From an uncultured Bradyrhizobium sp. (GTDB taxonomy: Bacteria; Pseudomonadota; Alphaproteobacteria; Rhizobiales; Xanthobacteraceae), in assembly GCF_947648125.1 (NCBI RefSeq), contig NZ_CANSMR010000003.1:1-64000 (forward strand): a stretch of 64,000 nt of DNA, written 5' to 3'. Each line of letters starts with the position of its first letter. Position 1 is the stretch's first letter. The notes below the pieces were generated by a model that ran no database searches, was not told the origin of the DNA, and saw only the letters and a list, made by a program, of their open reading frames with translations. Both the position numbers and the translations under genes were made by a program. Below, one piece after another: positions 1-8,735 of this stretch.

Positions 1-33
1 AACACCCGTCGGTCATGTCCCCGGGCTGAACAC

Positions 34-110
34 TTGACCGGGCGATCCAGTATTCGAGAGACGCCGGTGCTTGGAGCGAGAGGCCGCGGTGTACTGGATC
101 TCCCGGTCAA
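34..110. repeat. Intergenic inverted repeat, copy 1
   Basis: A 19-base arm at 34-52 is matched by its near-perfect reverse complement at 92-110, around a centre reading roughly GAGAGGCCGCGG. A closely related copy lies near 36480-36560, so this is a dispersed family rather than a local hairpin. The rest of bases 1-306 shows no convincing gene; open frames there have no ribosome site or recognisable protein. Confidence 0.7.
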
Positions 111-306
111 GCCGGGCGATGACAGTTTTGGTTGGGACGCAGCTCCGCATTCTCGCGACATGGGTTGCCCGAGCTGTGCTCTTCGTTCCGCCCCTCATCG
201 CGAGACCGCCCCCTCGGCCGCAGCCTGCCGGCGCGTTCCCGGCAAGGCCGCTTCGCATACGCATCATGCAATGGCGCGGCTGGGGAACGGGATGGCGGCG
301 TAGTAC

Positions 307-1743
307 ATGGCGATCCCGGAGACATTTTCAGGCATGCTCGAGAAGACCCCGACCACCGCAGCTGCTGCGCCGATCACCGATGGATTGCCAGATGGATTGC
401 CTTGGGAACGGCGGCGCTGGGCTGTAGCCGCGATCTTCACCGCGCTGGCGATGGCCTCGCTCGATACCGCGATCGCCAACATCGCGCTGCCCGCGATCGC
501 CAGCGATCTGCATGTCAGCCCTGCCGAGGTGGTCTGGGTCGTCAACGTCTACCAGATCGCCCTGGTCGCCACGCTGCTGCCGCTCGGTGCGCTCGGCGAA
601 ATCGTCGGCCACCAGCGGATCTACATCGGCGGTCTCCTGCTGTTCACATTGGCGTCACTCGGCTGTGCGCTGGCGTGGTCGCTGCCGAGCCTCCTGGTCG
701 CGCGCACCTTGCAGGGGCTCGGCGCCAGCGGCCTGATGAGCGTCAACACCGCGCTGGTCCGCTTCGTTTATCCGAGCCGGATGCTCGGCCGCGGCTTCGG
801 TCACAATGCGCTCGTCGTCGCGAGCGCCATGTCGCTCGGACCGACCATCGCCTCCGGCATCCTCGCGCTCGGGCCGTGGCCCTGGCTGTTCGCCGTCAAC
901 ATTCCCTTCGGCATCGTCGCATTGCTGATCGGCATGAAGACGCTGCCGAAGACGCCGCGCGCCACCCACGCCTTTGACTTCGCCGGCGCGGGACTGGCCT
1001 GCGCCTGCCTCGGGCTCTTCATCATCAGCATCGGCAGCGCCGCGCACAAGGCGGCGCCCGCGCTCGTCATCTCGGAGTTTGCCGGCGCCCTGCTGTTCGG
1101 CTGGATCCTGACCCGGCGGCATGCCGATCATCCGGCGCCGATGCTGCCGATCGACCTGTTCCGCCGTCCGATCTTCGCGCTGTCGGCTGCGACCGCCGTC
1201 TGCTCATTTGCTGTGCAAGGCCTCGCCTTCGTGTCGCTGCCGTTCTACTTCGAGGACATCTTGCACCGCTCGCAGGTCGAGACCGGCTTCTTCATGACGC
1301 CCTGGCCACTGGTGGTCGCCTTCATGGCGCCGATCGGCGGCCGGCTGTCGGATCGCTATCCGGCCGGCATCCTCGGCGGCATCGGCATGCTGCTGCTGGG
1401 CGTTGGCATGGTGCTGCTTGCGTCCCTGCCGGCCGAGCCCGGCATCGCCAACATCGTCTGGCGCACCATGATCTGCGGCATCGGCTTCGGTTTCTTCCAG
1501 ACCCCCAACATGAAGGCGATCATGTCGAGCGCGCCGTCGCATCGTAGCGGCAGCGCCAGCAGCATCGTTGCGACCGCACGGCTGACCGGGCAGACCACCG
1601 GCGCTGCGCTGGCCGCGCTCTGCTTCGCACTCGCCGATCGCGAGGGTGCCACCGTCGCGCTGGCGCTGGGCGCCGGATTTGCTGCGCTCGGCAGCGTCAT
1701 GAGCTTCCTGCGCCTGGCCGTCGCCTCACCGCAAAAGACATAA
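307..1743 (+). CDS. MFS transporter, DHA2 (EmrB/QacA-like) family
   Basis: A 478-residue integral membrane protein of about 14 hydrophobic segments, the length and layout of the DHA2 drug:H+ antiporters. The N-terminal half carries the family-typical stretch MASLDTAIANIALPAIA in helix 1 and a motif-C-like segment (SLGPTIASG) around residue 180. It should export small hydrophobic or cationic compounds across the inner membrane, but the substrate cannot be read from sequence. The start at 307 is uncertain: the upstream GGGATGG is a weak ribosome site, and an ATG at 334 would leave helix 1 intact. It stands alone, 154 bases before the molybdenum hydroxylase genes, with no adjacent regulator. Confidence 0.85.
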   Translation: MAIPETFSGMLEKTPTTAAAAPITDGLPDGLPWERRRWAVAAIFTALAMASLDTAIANIALPAIASDLHVSPAEVVWVVNVYQIALVATLLPLGALGEIVGHQRIYIGGLLLFTLASLGCALAWSLPSLLVARTLQGLGASGLMSVNTALVRFVYPSRMLGRGFGHNALVVASAMSLGPTIASGILALGPWPWLFAVNIPFGIVALLIGMKTLPKTPRATHAFDFAGAGLACACLGLFIISIGSAAHKAAPALVISEFAGALLFGWILTRRHADHPAPMLPIDLFRRPIFALSAATAVCSFAVQGLAFVSLPFYFEDILHRSQVETGFFMTPWPLVVAFMAPIGGRLSDRYPAGILGGIGMLLLGVGMVLLASLPAEPGIANIVWRTMICGIGFGFFQTPNMKAIMSSAPSHRSGSASSIVATARLTGQTTGAALAALCFALADREGATVALALGAGFAALGSVMSFLRLAVASPQKT

Positions 1744-1897
1744 CAGGCATGTAGCGCACGCAGGGGCGCGACCATACACCGCGCCATCAACTTTCTTCCG
1801 CACTGCAAGCGCATTTTCTTGATTTGAACCGTTCCAGTTTCAAGGCCAACATCGCGCTGAAGTCCAATCGGAGGATTGGACCATTCAGGGGAAAGCG

Positions 1898-2347
1898 ATG
1901 GCAAACCTCAAAATCAACGGCAAGACGATCAATGTGGACGTCGAGGACGACACGCCACTTTTGTGGGCGATTCGCGAGAATGTCGGACTGACGGGGACCA
2001 AATACGGCTGCGGCATTGCACAATGCGGTGCCTGCACGGTGCATATCGACGGCGTCGCGATGCGCTCCTGCGGCGTGACGGTGAGCGAAGTGGCCGGCAA
2101 GGACATCACTACCATCGAGGGCCTCGCGGCGGGCGGCGTGATGCACAAGGTGCAGCTCGCCTGGATCGCGAACGACGTGCCGCAATGCGGCTATTGCCAG
2201 AGCGGCATGATCATGGCCGTGGCGGCGCTGCTGAAAGAGAACCCGAAGCCGAGCGACGACGACATCAACGACGCCATCACCAATATCTGCCGCTGCGGCA
2301 CCTTCCAGCAGGTGCGCGAGGCGATCCATGCTGCCGCGAACGCGTGA
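1898..2347 (+). CDS. (2Fe-2S) small subunit of a xanthine dehydrogenase-family hydroxylase (IorA-like)
   Basis: A 149-residue electron-transfer subunit. The plant-type ferredoxin cluster is given by C38, C43, C46 and C58; the second cluster by C97, C100 (CGYC) and C131, C133 (CRC). This is the standard pattern of the small subunit of xanthine dehydrogenase, isoquinoline 1-oxidoreductase and aldehyde oxidoreductases. The large subunit follows 10 bases downstream. No FAD subunit is present, so electrons probably pass to a cytochrome or other periplasmic acceptor, as in two-subunit IorAB-type enzymes (inference). It has no signal of its own and would be co-exported with the Tat-bearing large subunit. 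Confidence 0.93.
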   Translation: MANLKINGKTINVDVEDDTPLLWAIRENVGLTGTKYGCGIAQCGACTVHIDGVAMRSCGVTVSEVAGKDITTIEGLAAGGVMHKVQLAWIANDVPQCGYCQSGMIMAVAALLKENPKPSDDDINDAITNICRCGTFQQVREAIHAAANA

Positions 2348-2357
2348 GGAGGCAGCA

Positions 2358-4544
2358 ATGAACCAACACATCATGCCAACACTCAATCGCCGCGCCTTCG
2401 TGATCGGCTCGGCAACCGCCGGCGCCGGTCTCGCGCTCGGCCTCGATCTGCCGTTCGGCGGCCCCTCCGTGGTGCGCGCAGCCGATGGCGCCCCCGAGGT
2501 CAACGCCTGGGTCGTGATCCGGCCCGACGACACCGTGGTGATCCGCATCGCCCGCTCCGAGATGGGCCAGGGCACACTCACCGGCCTCGCCCAGCTCGTC
2601 GCCGAAGAACTCGAATGCGACTGGTCGAAGGTCACCACCGAATATCCGACACCAGGTCAGAGCGTCGCCCGCAAGCGCGCCTGGGGCGATTTCTCCACCG
2701 GCGGCAGCCGCGGCATCCGCACTTCGCAAGACTACGTCCGCAAGGGCGGCGCCACCGCGCGCGTGATGCTGATCCAGGCCGCGGCCAATGAGTGGAAGGT
2801 GCCGGCCACCGAATGCAAGGCCGCCAACAGCGTCATCACCCACACACCGTCGGGCAAGACCACGACCTACGGCAAGGTCGCGGAAGCAGCCGCCAAGCTC
2901 GAGCCGCCGGCCGACGTCAAGCTGAAGGACCCGAAGGACTGGACCATCGCCGGCAAGGGCCTGAAGCGGCTCGATACATCAGACAAGACCACCGGCAAGA
3001 TGACCTATGGCATCGACGTCAAGCTGCCGGGCATGCTGAACGCCGCAATCAAGGACTGCCCGGTGTTCGGCGGCAAGGTGAAGAGCTTTGACGAAGCCAA
3101 GATCGCCGGCATGAAGGGCGTCAAGAAGGTGGTGCCGGTCGGCGACAGCGCCGTTGCCGTCGTCGCCGACACCTGGTGGCACGCCAAGACCGCGCTCGAT
3201 GCACTGCCGATCGTCTGGGACGAAGGCGACAACGCGAAGGTCTCCAGCGAGACGATTGCGAAGTGGCTCGCCGAAGGTCTCGACAATGCGCAGCCGGCCT
3301 ATGTCGGCAACCAGAACGGTGATGCAAAGGCGGCTATCGCCGGCGCCGCGAAGAAGGTCGAGGCTGTCTACAGCTATCCCTACCAGAACCACGCCACGAT
3401 GGAGCCGATGAACGCCACCGTGCTCTACACGCCTGACAAATGCGAGGTGTGGTGCGGCACGCAGAACGGCGAGGCCGCGTTCGCGGCGGCGCTCGAAGCC
3501 TCCGGCCTGCCGGCGGAGAAGGTCGACGTGCACAAGCTGATGCTCGGCGGCGGCTTCGGCCGGCGCGGCATGACCGACTATGTCCGACAGGCCGTGGCGA
3601 TCGCCAAGCAGATGCCGGGCACGCCGATCAAGCTGCTGTGGTCGCGCGAAGAGGACATGCAGCACGGCAAATATCACCCGGTCACGCAGTGCAAGCTGAC
3701 CGGCGCGTTCGATGCAGATAACAACCTGGTCGCGCTGCATTACCGCCTGTCGGGTCAATCCATCCTGTTCTCGGTACGCCCGGAAGCGCTGCAGAACGGC
3801 ATGGACCCGGCCGCGTTCCAGGGCGTCGCGCAATCCGGCGAGGCCGCGATCGGCTATACGGTGCCGAACCTCTTGGTCGAGCATGCGATGCGCAACCCGC
3901 ACGTCCCGCCGGGCTTCTGGCGCGGCGTCAACGTCAATCACAACGCGATCTACATGGAATGCTTCATGGACGAGCTGGCCCAGGCTGTCGGCCAGGACCC
4001 GCTCGAATTCCGCCGCAAGCTGATGGGCAAGCACCCCAAGCACCTCGCCGTGCTCAACGCCGTAGCCGAGAAGATCGGCTGGAGCACGCCGGCGCCGCAG
4101 GGCGTCTATCGCGGCATCGCGCAGGTGATGGGCTATGGCAGCTATGTCGCCGGCGCCGCCGAGATCTCGGTGACCGACGGCAGCAAGATCAAGGTGCATC
4201 GCATCGTCGCCTCCACCGATCCCGGCTATGTCGTCAATCCGGCGCAGGTGGAGCGGCAGATCGCGGGCTCCTTCGTCTACGGCCTCAGCGCACTGTTCTA
4301 CGGCGGCTGCACCGTGAAGGACGGCCGCATCGAGCAGACCAATTTCGACACCTACAACTCGATGCGCATCAACGAAATGCCGAAGGTGGAGTCGGTGATG
4401 ATGCCGAGCGGCGGGTTCTGGGGCGGCGTCGGCGAGCCGACCATCGGCGTTGCGGCGCCAGCGGTGCTCAACGCCTATTTCGCGGCGACTGGAAAGCGCA
4501 TACGTACTTTCCCGCAACGCACCCAGAACATCTCCTTGGCTTGA
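2358..4544 (+). CDS. Molybdopterin-binding large subunit, IorB-like, Tat-exported
   Basis: A 728-residue catalytic subunit. The start at 2358 follows GAGGAGGCAGCA and yields a Tat signal with the twin arginines at 11-12 (NRRAFVIGS) and a hydrophobic stretch, so the enzyme works in the periplasm. Near the C-terminus GVGEP supplies E693, the expected base at the molybdenum site. The glycine-rich GGGFGRRG near residue 400 matches the cofactor-binding region. The split into a 149-residue FeS subunit and one Mo subunit resembles isoquinoline 1-oxidoreductase and periplasmic aldehyde oxidoreductases. The substrate is unknown; many paralogues are annotated isoquinoline oxidoreductase by homology alone. 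A strong hairpin-plus-T-run follows the stop codon. Confidence 0.9.
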   Translation: MNQHIMPTLNRRAFVIGSATAGAGLALGLDLPFGGPSVVRAADGAPEVNAWVVIRPDDTVVIRIARSEMGQGTLTGLAQLVAEELECDWSKVTTEYPTPGQSVARKRAWGDFSTGGSRGIRTSQDYVRKGGATARVMLIQAAANEWKVPATECKAANSVITHTPSGKTTTYGKVAEAAAKLEPPADVKLKDPKDWTIAGKGLKRLDTSDKTTGKMTYGIDVKLPGMLNAAIKDCPVFGGKVKSFDEAKIAGMKGVKKVVPVGDSAVAVVADTWWHAKTALDALPIVWDEGDNAKVSSETIAKWLAEGLDNAQPAYVGNQNGDAKAAIAGAAKKVEAVYSYPYQNHATMEPMNATVLYTPDKCEVWCGTQNGEAAFAAALEASGLPAEKVDVHKLMLGGGFGRRGMTDYVRQAVAIAKQMPGTPIKLLWSREEDMQHGKYHPVTQCKLTGAFDADNNLVALHYRLSGQSILFSVRPEALQNGMDPAAFQGVAQSGEAAIGYTVPNLLVEHAMRNPHVPPGFWRGVNVNHNAIYMECFMDELAQAVGQDPLEFRRKLMGKHPKHLAVLNAVAEKIGWSTPAPQGVYRGIAQVMGYGSYVAGAAEISVTDGSKIKVHRIVASTDPGYVVNPAQVERQIAGSFVYGLSALFYGGCTVKDGRIEQTNFDTYNSMRINEMPKVESVMMPSGGFWGGVGEPTIGVAAPAVLNAYFAATGKRIRTFPQRTQNISLA

Positions 4545-4555
4545 TCAAACCGGAC

Positions 4556-4587
4556 GCGGCGGCCGGACCGGCCGCCGCTTCCTTTTT
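4556..4587 (+). terminator. Rho-independent terminator before soxF
   Basis: A perfect 9-base-pair GC stem (GCGGCGGCC at 4556-4564 with GGCCGCCGC at 4570-4578), a 5-base loop, then TTCCTTTTT. It begins 12 bases after the stop of the molybdenum subunit and ends only 13 bases before the soxF start codon. That leaves no room for an ordinary promoter between terminator and soxF, so sox transcription needs read-through or a promoter inside the upstream gene. Confidence 0.8.
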
Positions 4588-4600
4588 CGGATTCTCCTGC

Positions 4601-5875
4601 ATGACCGTCACGCGTCATCCGACGCGCAGGGATGTGATCAGTGGCGCCGCTGTCGTCGCAGCGGCGGCCGCGCTCGCGCGTCCATCGCTGGCGCAAGGCA
4701 CACCGCGCATCGCGGTGATTGGCGGCGGTTTTGGCGGCGCGGCCTGCGCACGGGCGCTGCGACGGCTCGATGCAAAGCTTCAGGTCACGCTGATCGAGCC
4801 GAACAGGACCTTCACCGCCTGCCCGTTCAGCAACGAGGTGATCGCAGGCCTGCGTGAACTCTCCGAGCAGCAATTCACCTATGACAAGGTTGCGGCCGAC
4901 GGCATCGCAGTCGCCGCACAGGCGGCGACCAAGGTCGACGCGCAGGCGCGCACCATCACGCTTTCCGATGGCACAACGCTACCCTATGACCGGCTTGTGC
5001 TCGCCCCCGGCATCGACATGCGCTTCGACGCCCTCTCTGGTTATAACGAGGCGGCCGCCGAGAAGATGCCGCACGCCTGGAAGGCCGGCGCGCAGACCAT
5101 GCTGCTGCGCAAGCAGCTCGAGGCCATGGACGATGGCGGCCTGGTCGTGATCGCGGTGCCGGCCGCGCCGTTGCGCTGTCCGCCGGCGCCTTACGAGCGC
5201 GCCAGCCTGATCGCGCATTACCTGAAGGCCAAGAAGCCGAAGTCGAAGATCCTGGTGCTTGACGCCAAGGACAGTTACTCGCAGCAGAAGCTGTTCGAGA
5301 AGGCCTGGGCGGAGCTCTATCCCGGCATGATCGAGCGGATCGCGCTGTCGCAAGGCGGACGGGTGACCTCGGTCGATCCGGCGACGAACGAGATCGTCAC
5401 CGATTTCGGCAACTACACCGCCGCGGTCGCCAATGTGATCCCGCCGCAGCGAGCCGGCCGCATCGCGGAGATCGCCGGCGCCGCCGACCGTACCGGCTGG
5501 TGCCCTATCGATCCGGTCAGCTTTGCCTCCAAGCTCGTGCCCAATATCCACGTGATCGGCGATGCCGCGATCGCCGGCGGCATCCCGAAATCCGCCTCCG
5601 CGGCGGCGGCGCAAGGCCGGGCCTGTGCGGCCGCGATCATCAACACACTTGCGGGCAAGGCGCCGGCGACGCCGCGGCTCGATGGCGCCTGCTATAACAC
5701 GGTCGCGCCGGGCTACGCCTTCTCGCTGAAGGGCATCTATCAGCCGAAGGAGGATCAGTACGCCGAGGCGGAGGTGACCACGAGCCCGGTCGACGCGCCG
5801 CGCGAGGTGCGCCAGCGCGAGGCCGACCAGGCGCTCGACTGGTTCAGAACCATCACGGGAGACGCCTTTGGCTAG
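4601..5875 (+). CDS. soxF: Sulfide dehydrogenase flavoprotein (FccB/SoxF family)
   Basis: A 424-residue periplasmic FAD protein related to the flavoprotein subunit of flavocytochrome c sulfide dehydrogenase. It has a Tat signal (RRDVISG at 9-15, cleavage near 31-32), a Rossmann GGGFGG at 41-46, and the family's CPFSNEVI segment at 74-81. Both redox-active cysteines of FccB are kept: C193 in RCPPAPYERAS and C301 in GWCPIDP. The C-terminal FAD-binding domain ends in the family-typical ITGDAFG. In Paracoccus, SoxF enhances Sox activity; FccB oxidises sulfide and passes electrons to a c-type cytochrome. The downstream TTG-initiated soxX overlaps its end by 8 bases. No clear ribosome site precedes the ATG; the start was chosen because it preserves the Tat signal. 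Confidence 0.93.
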   Translation: MTVTRHPTRRDVISGAAVVAAAAALARPSLAQGTPRIAVIGGGFGGAACARALRRLDAKLQVTLIEPNRTFTACPFSNEVIAGLRELSEQQFTYDKVAADGIAVAAQAATKVDAQARTITLSDGTTLPYDRLVLAPGIDMRFDALSGYNEAAAEKMPHAWKAGAQTMLLRKQLEAMDDGGLVVIAVPAAPLRCPPAPYERASLIAHYLKAKKPKSKILVLDAKDSYSQQKLFEKAWAELYPGMIERIALSQGGRVTSVDPATNEIVTDFGNYTAAVANVIPPQRAGRIAEIAGAADRTGWCPIDPVSFASKLVPNIHVIGDAAIAGGIPKSASAAAAQGRACAAAIINTLAGKAPATPRLDGACYNTVAPGYAFSLKGIYQPKEDQYAEAEVTTSPVDAPREVRQREADQALDWFRTITGDAFG

Positions 5876-6317
5876 GCTCGCTCTCGCAACGTTGCTCGCA
5901 GCGGCTCTGTTCGCAGCCTGCACGCCCGCCGGCGCCGAGGAGCCGCGCCCCTACACCGTGGTCGGCGATGCGATTCCCGCCTCGCTGACGGGAACCAAGG
6001 GTGACGTGACCCGCGGCCGCGCGTTGATCGTGGAGCGTTCCTCCACCTGCATCCTCTGTCACAGCGGCCCATTTCCCGAACAAGCCTTCCAGGGCGACCT
6101 CGCGCCGAACCTCACCGGCAGCGGCAGCCGCTGGTCGGAAGGACAATTGCGGCTCCGGCTGGTCGACGCGTCGCACCTCAATGCGGCGACGATCATGCCG
6201 TCTTACTATCGCATCGACGGCCTCGCGCGTGTCGGCGCCTCATGGCGCGGCAAGCCGATCCTGTCGGCGGAGCAGATCGAGGATATCGTGGCCTATCTGG
6301 TGACGTTGCGAGAATAG
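5868..6317 (+). CDS. soxX: Sulfur oxidation c-type cytochrome SoxX
   Basis: A 149-residue monohaem cytochrome with an N-terminal export signal and one haem site, CILCH, near residue 61. The likely methionine ligand lies in IMPSYY near residue 105. SoxX pairs with SoxA, which is encoded three genes downstream; SoxAX oxidatively joins sulfur compounds to the carrier SoxYZ. The start is a TTG inside the last codons of soxF, implying translational coupling. LFAAC near residue 18 looks lipobox-like, but phenylalanine at -3 is atypical, so ordinary signal cleavage is favoured. Confidence 0.92.
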   Translation: MARLALATLLAAALFAACTPAGAEEPRPYTVVGDAIPASLTGTKGDVTRGRALIVERSSTCILCHSGPFPEQAFQGDLAPNLTGSGSRWSEGQLRLRLVDASHLNAATIMPSYYRIDGLARVGASWRGKPILSAEQIEDIVAYLVTLRE

Positions 6318-6320
6318 AGC

Positions 6321-6785
6321 ATGGCTAATTCAAACCACACCACACGCCGCACGGTTCTGGGCCTCGCCGGAGGCGCCGCAGTGCTGGTGATCGTGCGCCC
6401 TGCCGACGCAACGCCGGCGATGCTGCAGGCCGCGATCCGCAATGTCGTCGGTGAAGCCAATGTGCGCACCGGCAAGGTCAAGCTCGACATCCCGCCGCTG
6501 GTCGAGAACGGCAATACGGTGCCGATGACGGTCAGTGTCACCAGCCCGATGACGACGGACGAGTATGTGAAGAGCATCCACGTCTTCAACGAGAAGAATC
6601 CGCAGCCGAACATCGGCAATTTCTATCTCGGACCCCGCGCCGGACGCGCCCAAATATCGACCCGCATCCGCCTCGCCGACAGCCAGAAGGTCACCGCGAT
6701 CGCGCGGCTGTCCGACGACACGTTCTGGTCGGCAACTGCCGATGTCGTGGTGACGCTCGCCGCCTGCACCGAGGAGGCGATCTGA
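6321..6785 (+). CDS. soxY: Thiosulfate oxidation carrier protein SoxY, variant C-terminus
   Basis: A 154-residue protein with a Tat-type leader (TRRTVLGLAGGAA) followed by a SoxY immunoglobulin-like domain. SoxY carries sulfur intermediates on the cysteine of a C-terminal GGCGG swinging arm. Here the end reads VVVTLAACTEEAI: the cysteine is in place, but the flanking glycines are replaced by alanine and a charged tail follows. The assignment is secure from overall similarity and from SoxZ immediately after (TGATG overlap of one base). Whether this arm is as mobile as in canonical SoxY is open. Confidence 0.88.
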   Translation: MANSNHTTRRTVLGLAGGAAVLVIVRPADATPAMLQAAIRNVVGEANVRTGKVKLDIPPLVENGNTVPMTVSVTSPMTTDEYVKSIHVFNEKNPQPNIGNFYLGPRAGRAQISTRIRLADSQKVTAIARLSDDTFWSATADVVVTLAACTEEAI

Positions 6786-7105
6786 TGCCGTCGGCCCTGA
6801 TCAACGTGCCGGCCAAGGCCAAGCGCGGCAGCGTCATCGAGATCAAGACGCTGATGTCGCATATCATGGAGACCGGCTATCGCCACACCGCTTCGGGCGA
6901 CGCGGTGCCGCGCGACATCATCACGAGCTTCACTTGCCGCTTCAACGGCACGGAGATCTTTCGCGCCGATCTTTATCCGGCGATCGCGGCCAATCCGTTC
7001 ATCACCTTCTTCACCACGGTGAACGAGAGCGGCAAGTTCGAGTTCGAGTGGATCGGCGACAAGGGATTTTCGGAGACCGCACAGGCTTCGATCACGGTCG
7101 AATGA
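6785..7105 (+). CDS. soxZ: Thiosulfate oxidation carrier complex protein SoxZ
   Basis: A 106-residue protein lacking a signal peptide, as usual for SoxZ, which is exported bound to SoxY. The conserved pattern MLSHxMETGYR appears as LMSHIMETGYRH near residue 24, followed by the beta-rich body ending in a C-terminal ASITVE strand. It overlaps soxY by one base and soxA by four (ATGA), so YZA are translationally coupled. Confidence 0.93.
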   Translation: MPSALINVPAKAKRGSVIEIKTLMSHIMETGYRHTASGDAVPRDIITSFTCRFNGTEIFRADLYPAIAANPFITFFTTVNESGKFEFEWIGDKGFSETAQASITVE

Positions 7106-7875
7106 GGATTGCGGCCTGCATCGCGCTGCTGACGGCGATGGCGGGCGCGGCGCTCGCCACCGAGATTCCGCGATCCGAGCGCCGCTCCGGCTATGGCTTC
7201 ATGAGCGCGGACACCAAAGCGATGCAGGACGAGGACACCGCCAATCCCGGCATGCTGTTCGTGCTCGACGGCGAAGCGCTGTGGACGCGCAAGGCCGGCA
7301 CCGCGGACAAGGCCTGCGCCGACTGCCACAACGATGCACGCGTCAGCATGAAGGGCGTCGCGGCGCACTACCCTGCCTTCGAGAAGGCGCTGGGAAGGCC
7401 GGTCGACCTCGAAGGACGGATCAACCTCTGCCGCACCAACCACCAGCATGCCTCACCGTTCGCCTATGAAAGTCGCGAGCTGCTGGCGCTGACCGCCTAT
7501 GTCGCGCAGCAATCACGGGGCATGCCGATCGCGGCCGGCGACGATCCGGAGCTGGCGCCCTTCGTCGAAAAGGGCCACGCCCTGTTCACGCAGCGGCAGG
7601 GCCAGCTCAATCTCGGCTGCGCCAACTGCCACGACGATAATTGGGACAAGAAGCTCGCAGGCAGCGCGATCACGCAGGGCCAGCCGACCGGCTATCCGCT
7701 GTATCGGCTCGAATGGCAATCGCTCGGATCGTTGCAACGGCGGCTGCGCGCCTGCATCACCGGCATCCGCGCGCAGGCCTATGATTATGGTTCGCCCGAG
7801 CTGGTCGCGCTCGAGCTCTATCTGATGTCGCGGGCGCGCGGCATGCCGATCGAGACGCCGGCGGTCAGGCCCTGA
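7102..7875 (+). CDS. soxA: Sulfur oxidation dihaem cytochrome SoxA
   Basis: A 257-residue periplasmic dihaem c-type cytochrome with a Sec signal (cleavage near ALAT at 17-20). Haem sites are CADCH at 72-76 and CANCH at 173-177. C110 in INLCRTNH matches the axial cysteine of the first haem, and C218 in RLRACITGIR matches the cysteine-persulfide ligand of the catalytic haem. It is the last gene of soxFXYZA. No soxB, soxC or soxD follows; the next gene is convergent fpr. Confidence 0.93.
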   Translation: MRIAACIALLTAMAGAALATEIPRSERRSGYGFMSADTKAMQDEDTANPGMLFVLDGEALWTRKAGTADKACADCHNDARVSMKGVAAHYPAFEKALGRPVDLEGRINLCRTNHQHASPFAYESRELLALTAYVAQQSRGMPIAAGDDPELAPFVEKGHALFTQRQGQLNLGCANCHDDNWDKKLAGSAITQGQPTGYPLYRLEWQSLGSLQRRLRACITGIRAQAYDYGSPELVALELYLMSRARGMPIETPAVRP

Positions 7876-7891
7876 CGCATCGGCTTGATCC

Positions 7892-7947
7892 AGCGGAGCG
7901 AAGCAATCCATTGCTCCCGGCTGTACCGGAAGATGGATCGCTTCCGC
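7892..7947. repeat. Imperfect inverted repeat between convergent genes
   Basis: The arm at 7892-7911 (containing GAAGCAATCCAT) is matched imperfectly by ATGGATCGCTTCCGC at 7933-7947. It belongs to the GCGAAGCAATCC repeat type also seen at 33244-33328. It lies between the stops of soxA and fpr and could serve as a bidirectional terminator; there is no T-run. Confidence 0.4.
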
Positions 7948-7961
7948 CCTCGCTGCGAAGA

Positions 7962-8735
7962 TCAGCGTTCGGCGAACGCCTTCTCCACCACGAACTGTGC
8001 GGGCTCGCCGTGATTGCCTTCGACGAAGCCACGGCCGCCCAGCAGCGTGCGGGTGTCGGCGACCAGCGCCGGCGAACCGCAGATCATGACGCGGTCATGC
8101 GCGGCATCGAGCGCCGGCAGGCCGATGTCGGCAAACAGCTTGCCCGAGGTGATGAGATCGGTGATGCGGCCGCGGTTGCGGAACGGATCGCGCGTCACGG
8201 TCGGATAGTAGATCAGCTGATCGCGCACCAGATCGCCGATCAATTCGTCCTGCGGCAGCTTCTCGGTGATCATCTCGCCATAGGCGAGCTCCTTGACGCG
8301 GCGGCAGCCGTGCAGCAGCACGACCTTCTCGAAACGGTCATAGGTCTCGGGATCCTTGATCACGCTGAGGAACGGCGCGAGGCCGGTGCCGGTGCCGATC
8401 AGATAGAGGTTGCGGCCGTCCTCGAGGTTGTCGATGACCAGCGTGCCGGTGGCCTTGCGGCTGACGATGATCTCGTCGCCTTCCTTCAGGTGCTGGAGCC
8501 GCGAGGTCAGCGGGCCATCCGGAACCTTGATCGAGAAGAATTCCAGCGTGTCCTCGTAGTTCGCGCTGGCGACGCTGTAGGCCCGCAGCAGCGGCTTCTC
8601 GCCGACCTTGAGCCCGATCATGGTGAACTCGCCGTTGCGGAAGCGGAACGACGGATTGCGGGTGGTTTTGAAGGAGAACAGCGTGTCGGTCCAGTGATGA
8701 ACGCTGAGGACGCTTTCCTGGTTGAAATTGCTCAT
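7962..8735 (-). CDS. fpr: Ferredoxin--NADP reductase
   Basis: A 257-residue cytosolic flavoprotein of the bacterial Fpr type. RAYSVAS near residue 51 binds FAD, GTGTGLAPF near residue 113 binds NADP, and the C-terminus VVEKAFAER is characteristic of subclass I bacterial reductases. It exchanges electrons between NADPH and ferredoxin or flavodoxin. It diverges from the enamidase gene across a region with a double GTATAC palindrome. In that context it may regenerate reduced ferredoxin for 6-hydroxynicotinate reductase (inference), though Fpr enzymes more often serve oxidative-stress roles. Confidence 0.95.
   Translation of the reverse strand: MSNFNQESVLSVHHWTDTLFSFKTTRNPSFRFRNGEFTMIGLKVGEKPLLRAYSVASANYEDTLEFFSIKVPDGPLTSRLQHLKEGDEIIVSRKATGTLVIDNLEDGRNLYLIGTGTGLAPFLSVIKDPETYDRFEKVVLLHGCRRVKELAYGEMITEKLPQDELIGDLVRDQLIYYPTVTRDPFRNRGRITDLITSGKLFADIGLPALDAAHDRVMICGSPALVADTRTLLGGRGFVEGNHGEPAQFVVEKAFAER

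Noticed and set aside
1-306. Several overlapping open frames at the left end
   Set aside because: They lie partly in an inverted repeat, have no ribosome site and show no protein-like composition.
3959-4600. An upstream open extension of the soxF frame that would overlap the molybdenum subunit
   Set aside because: The extension reads another gene in the wrong frame. The Tat signal starting at 4601 fixes the real start.
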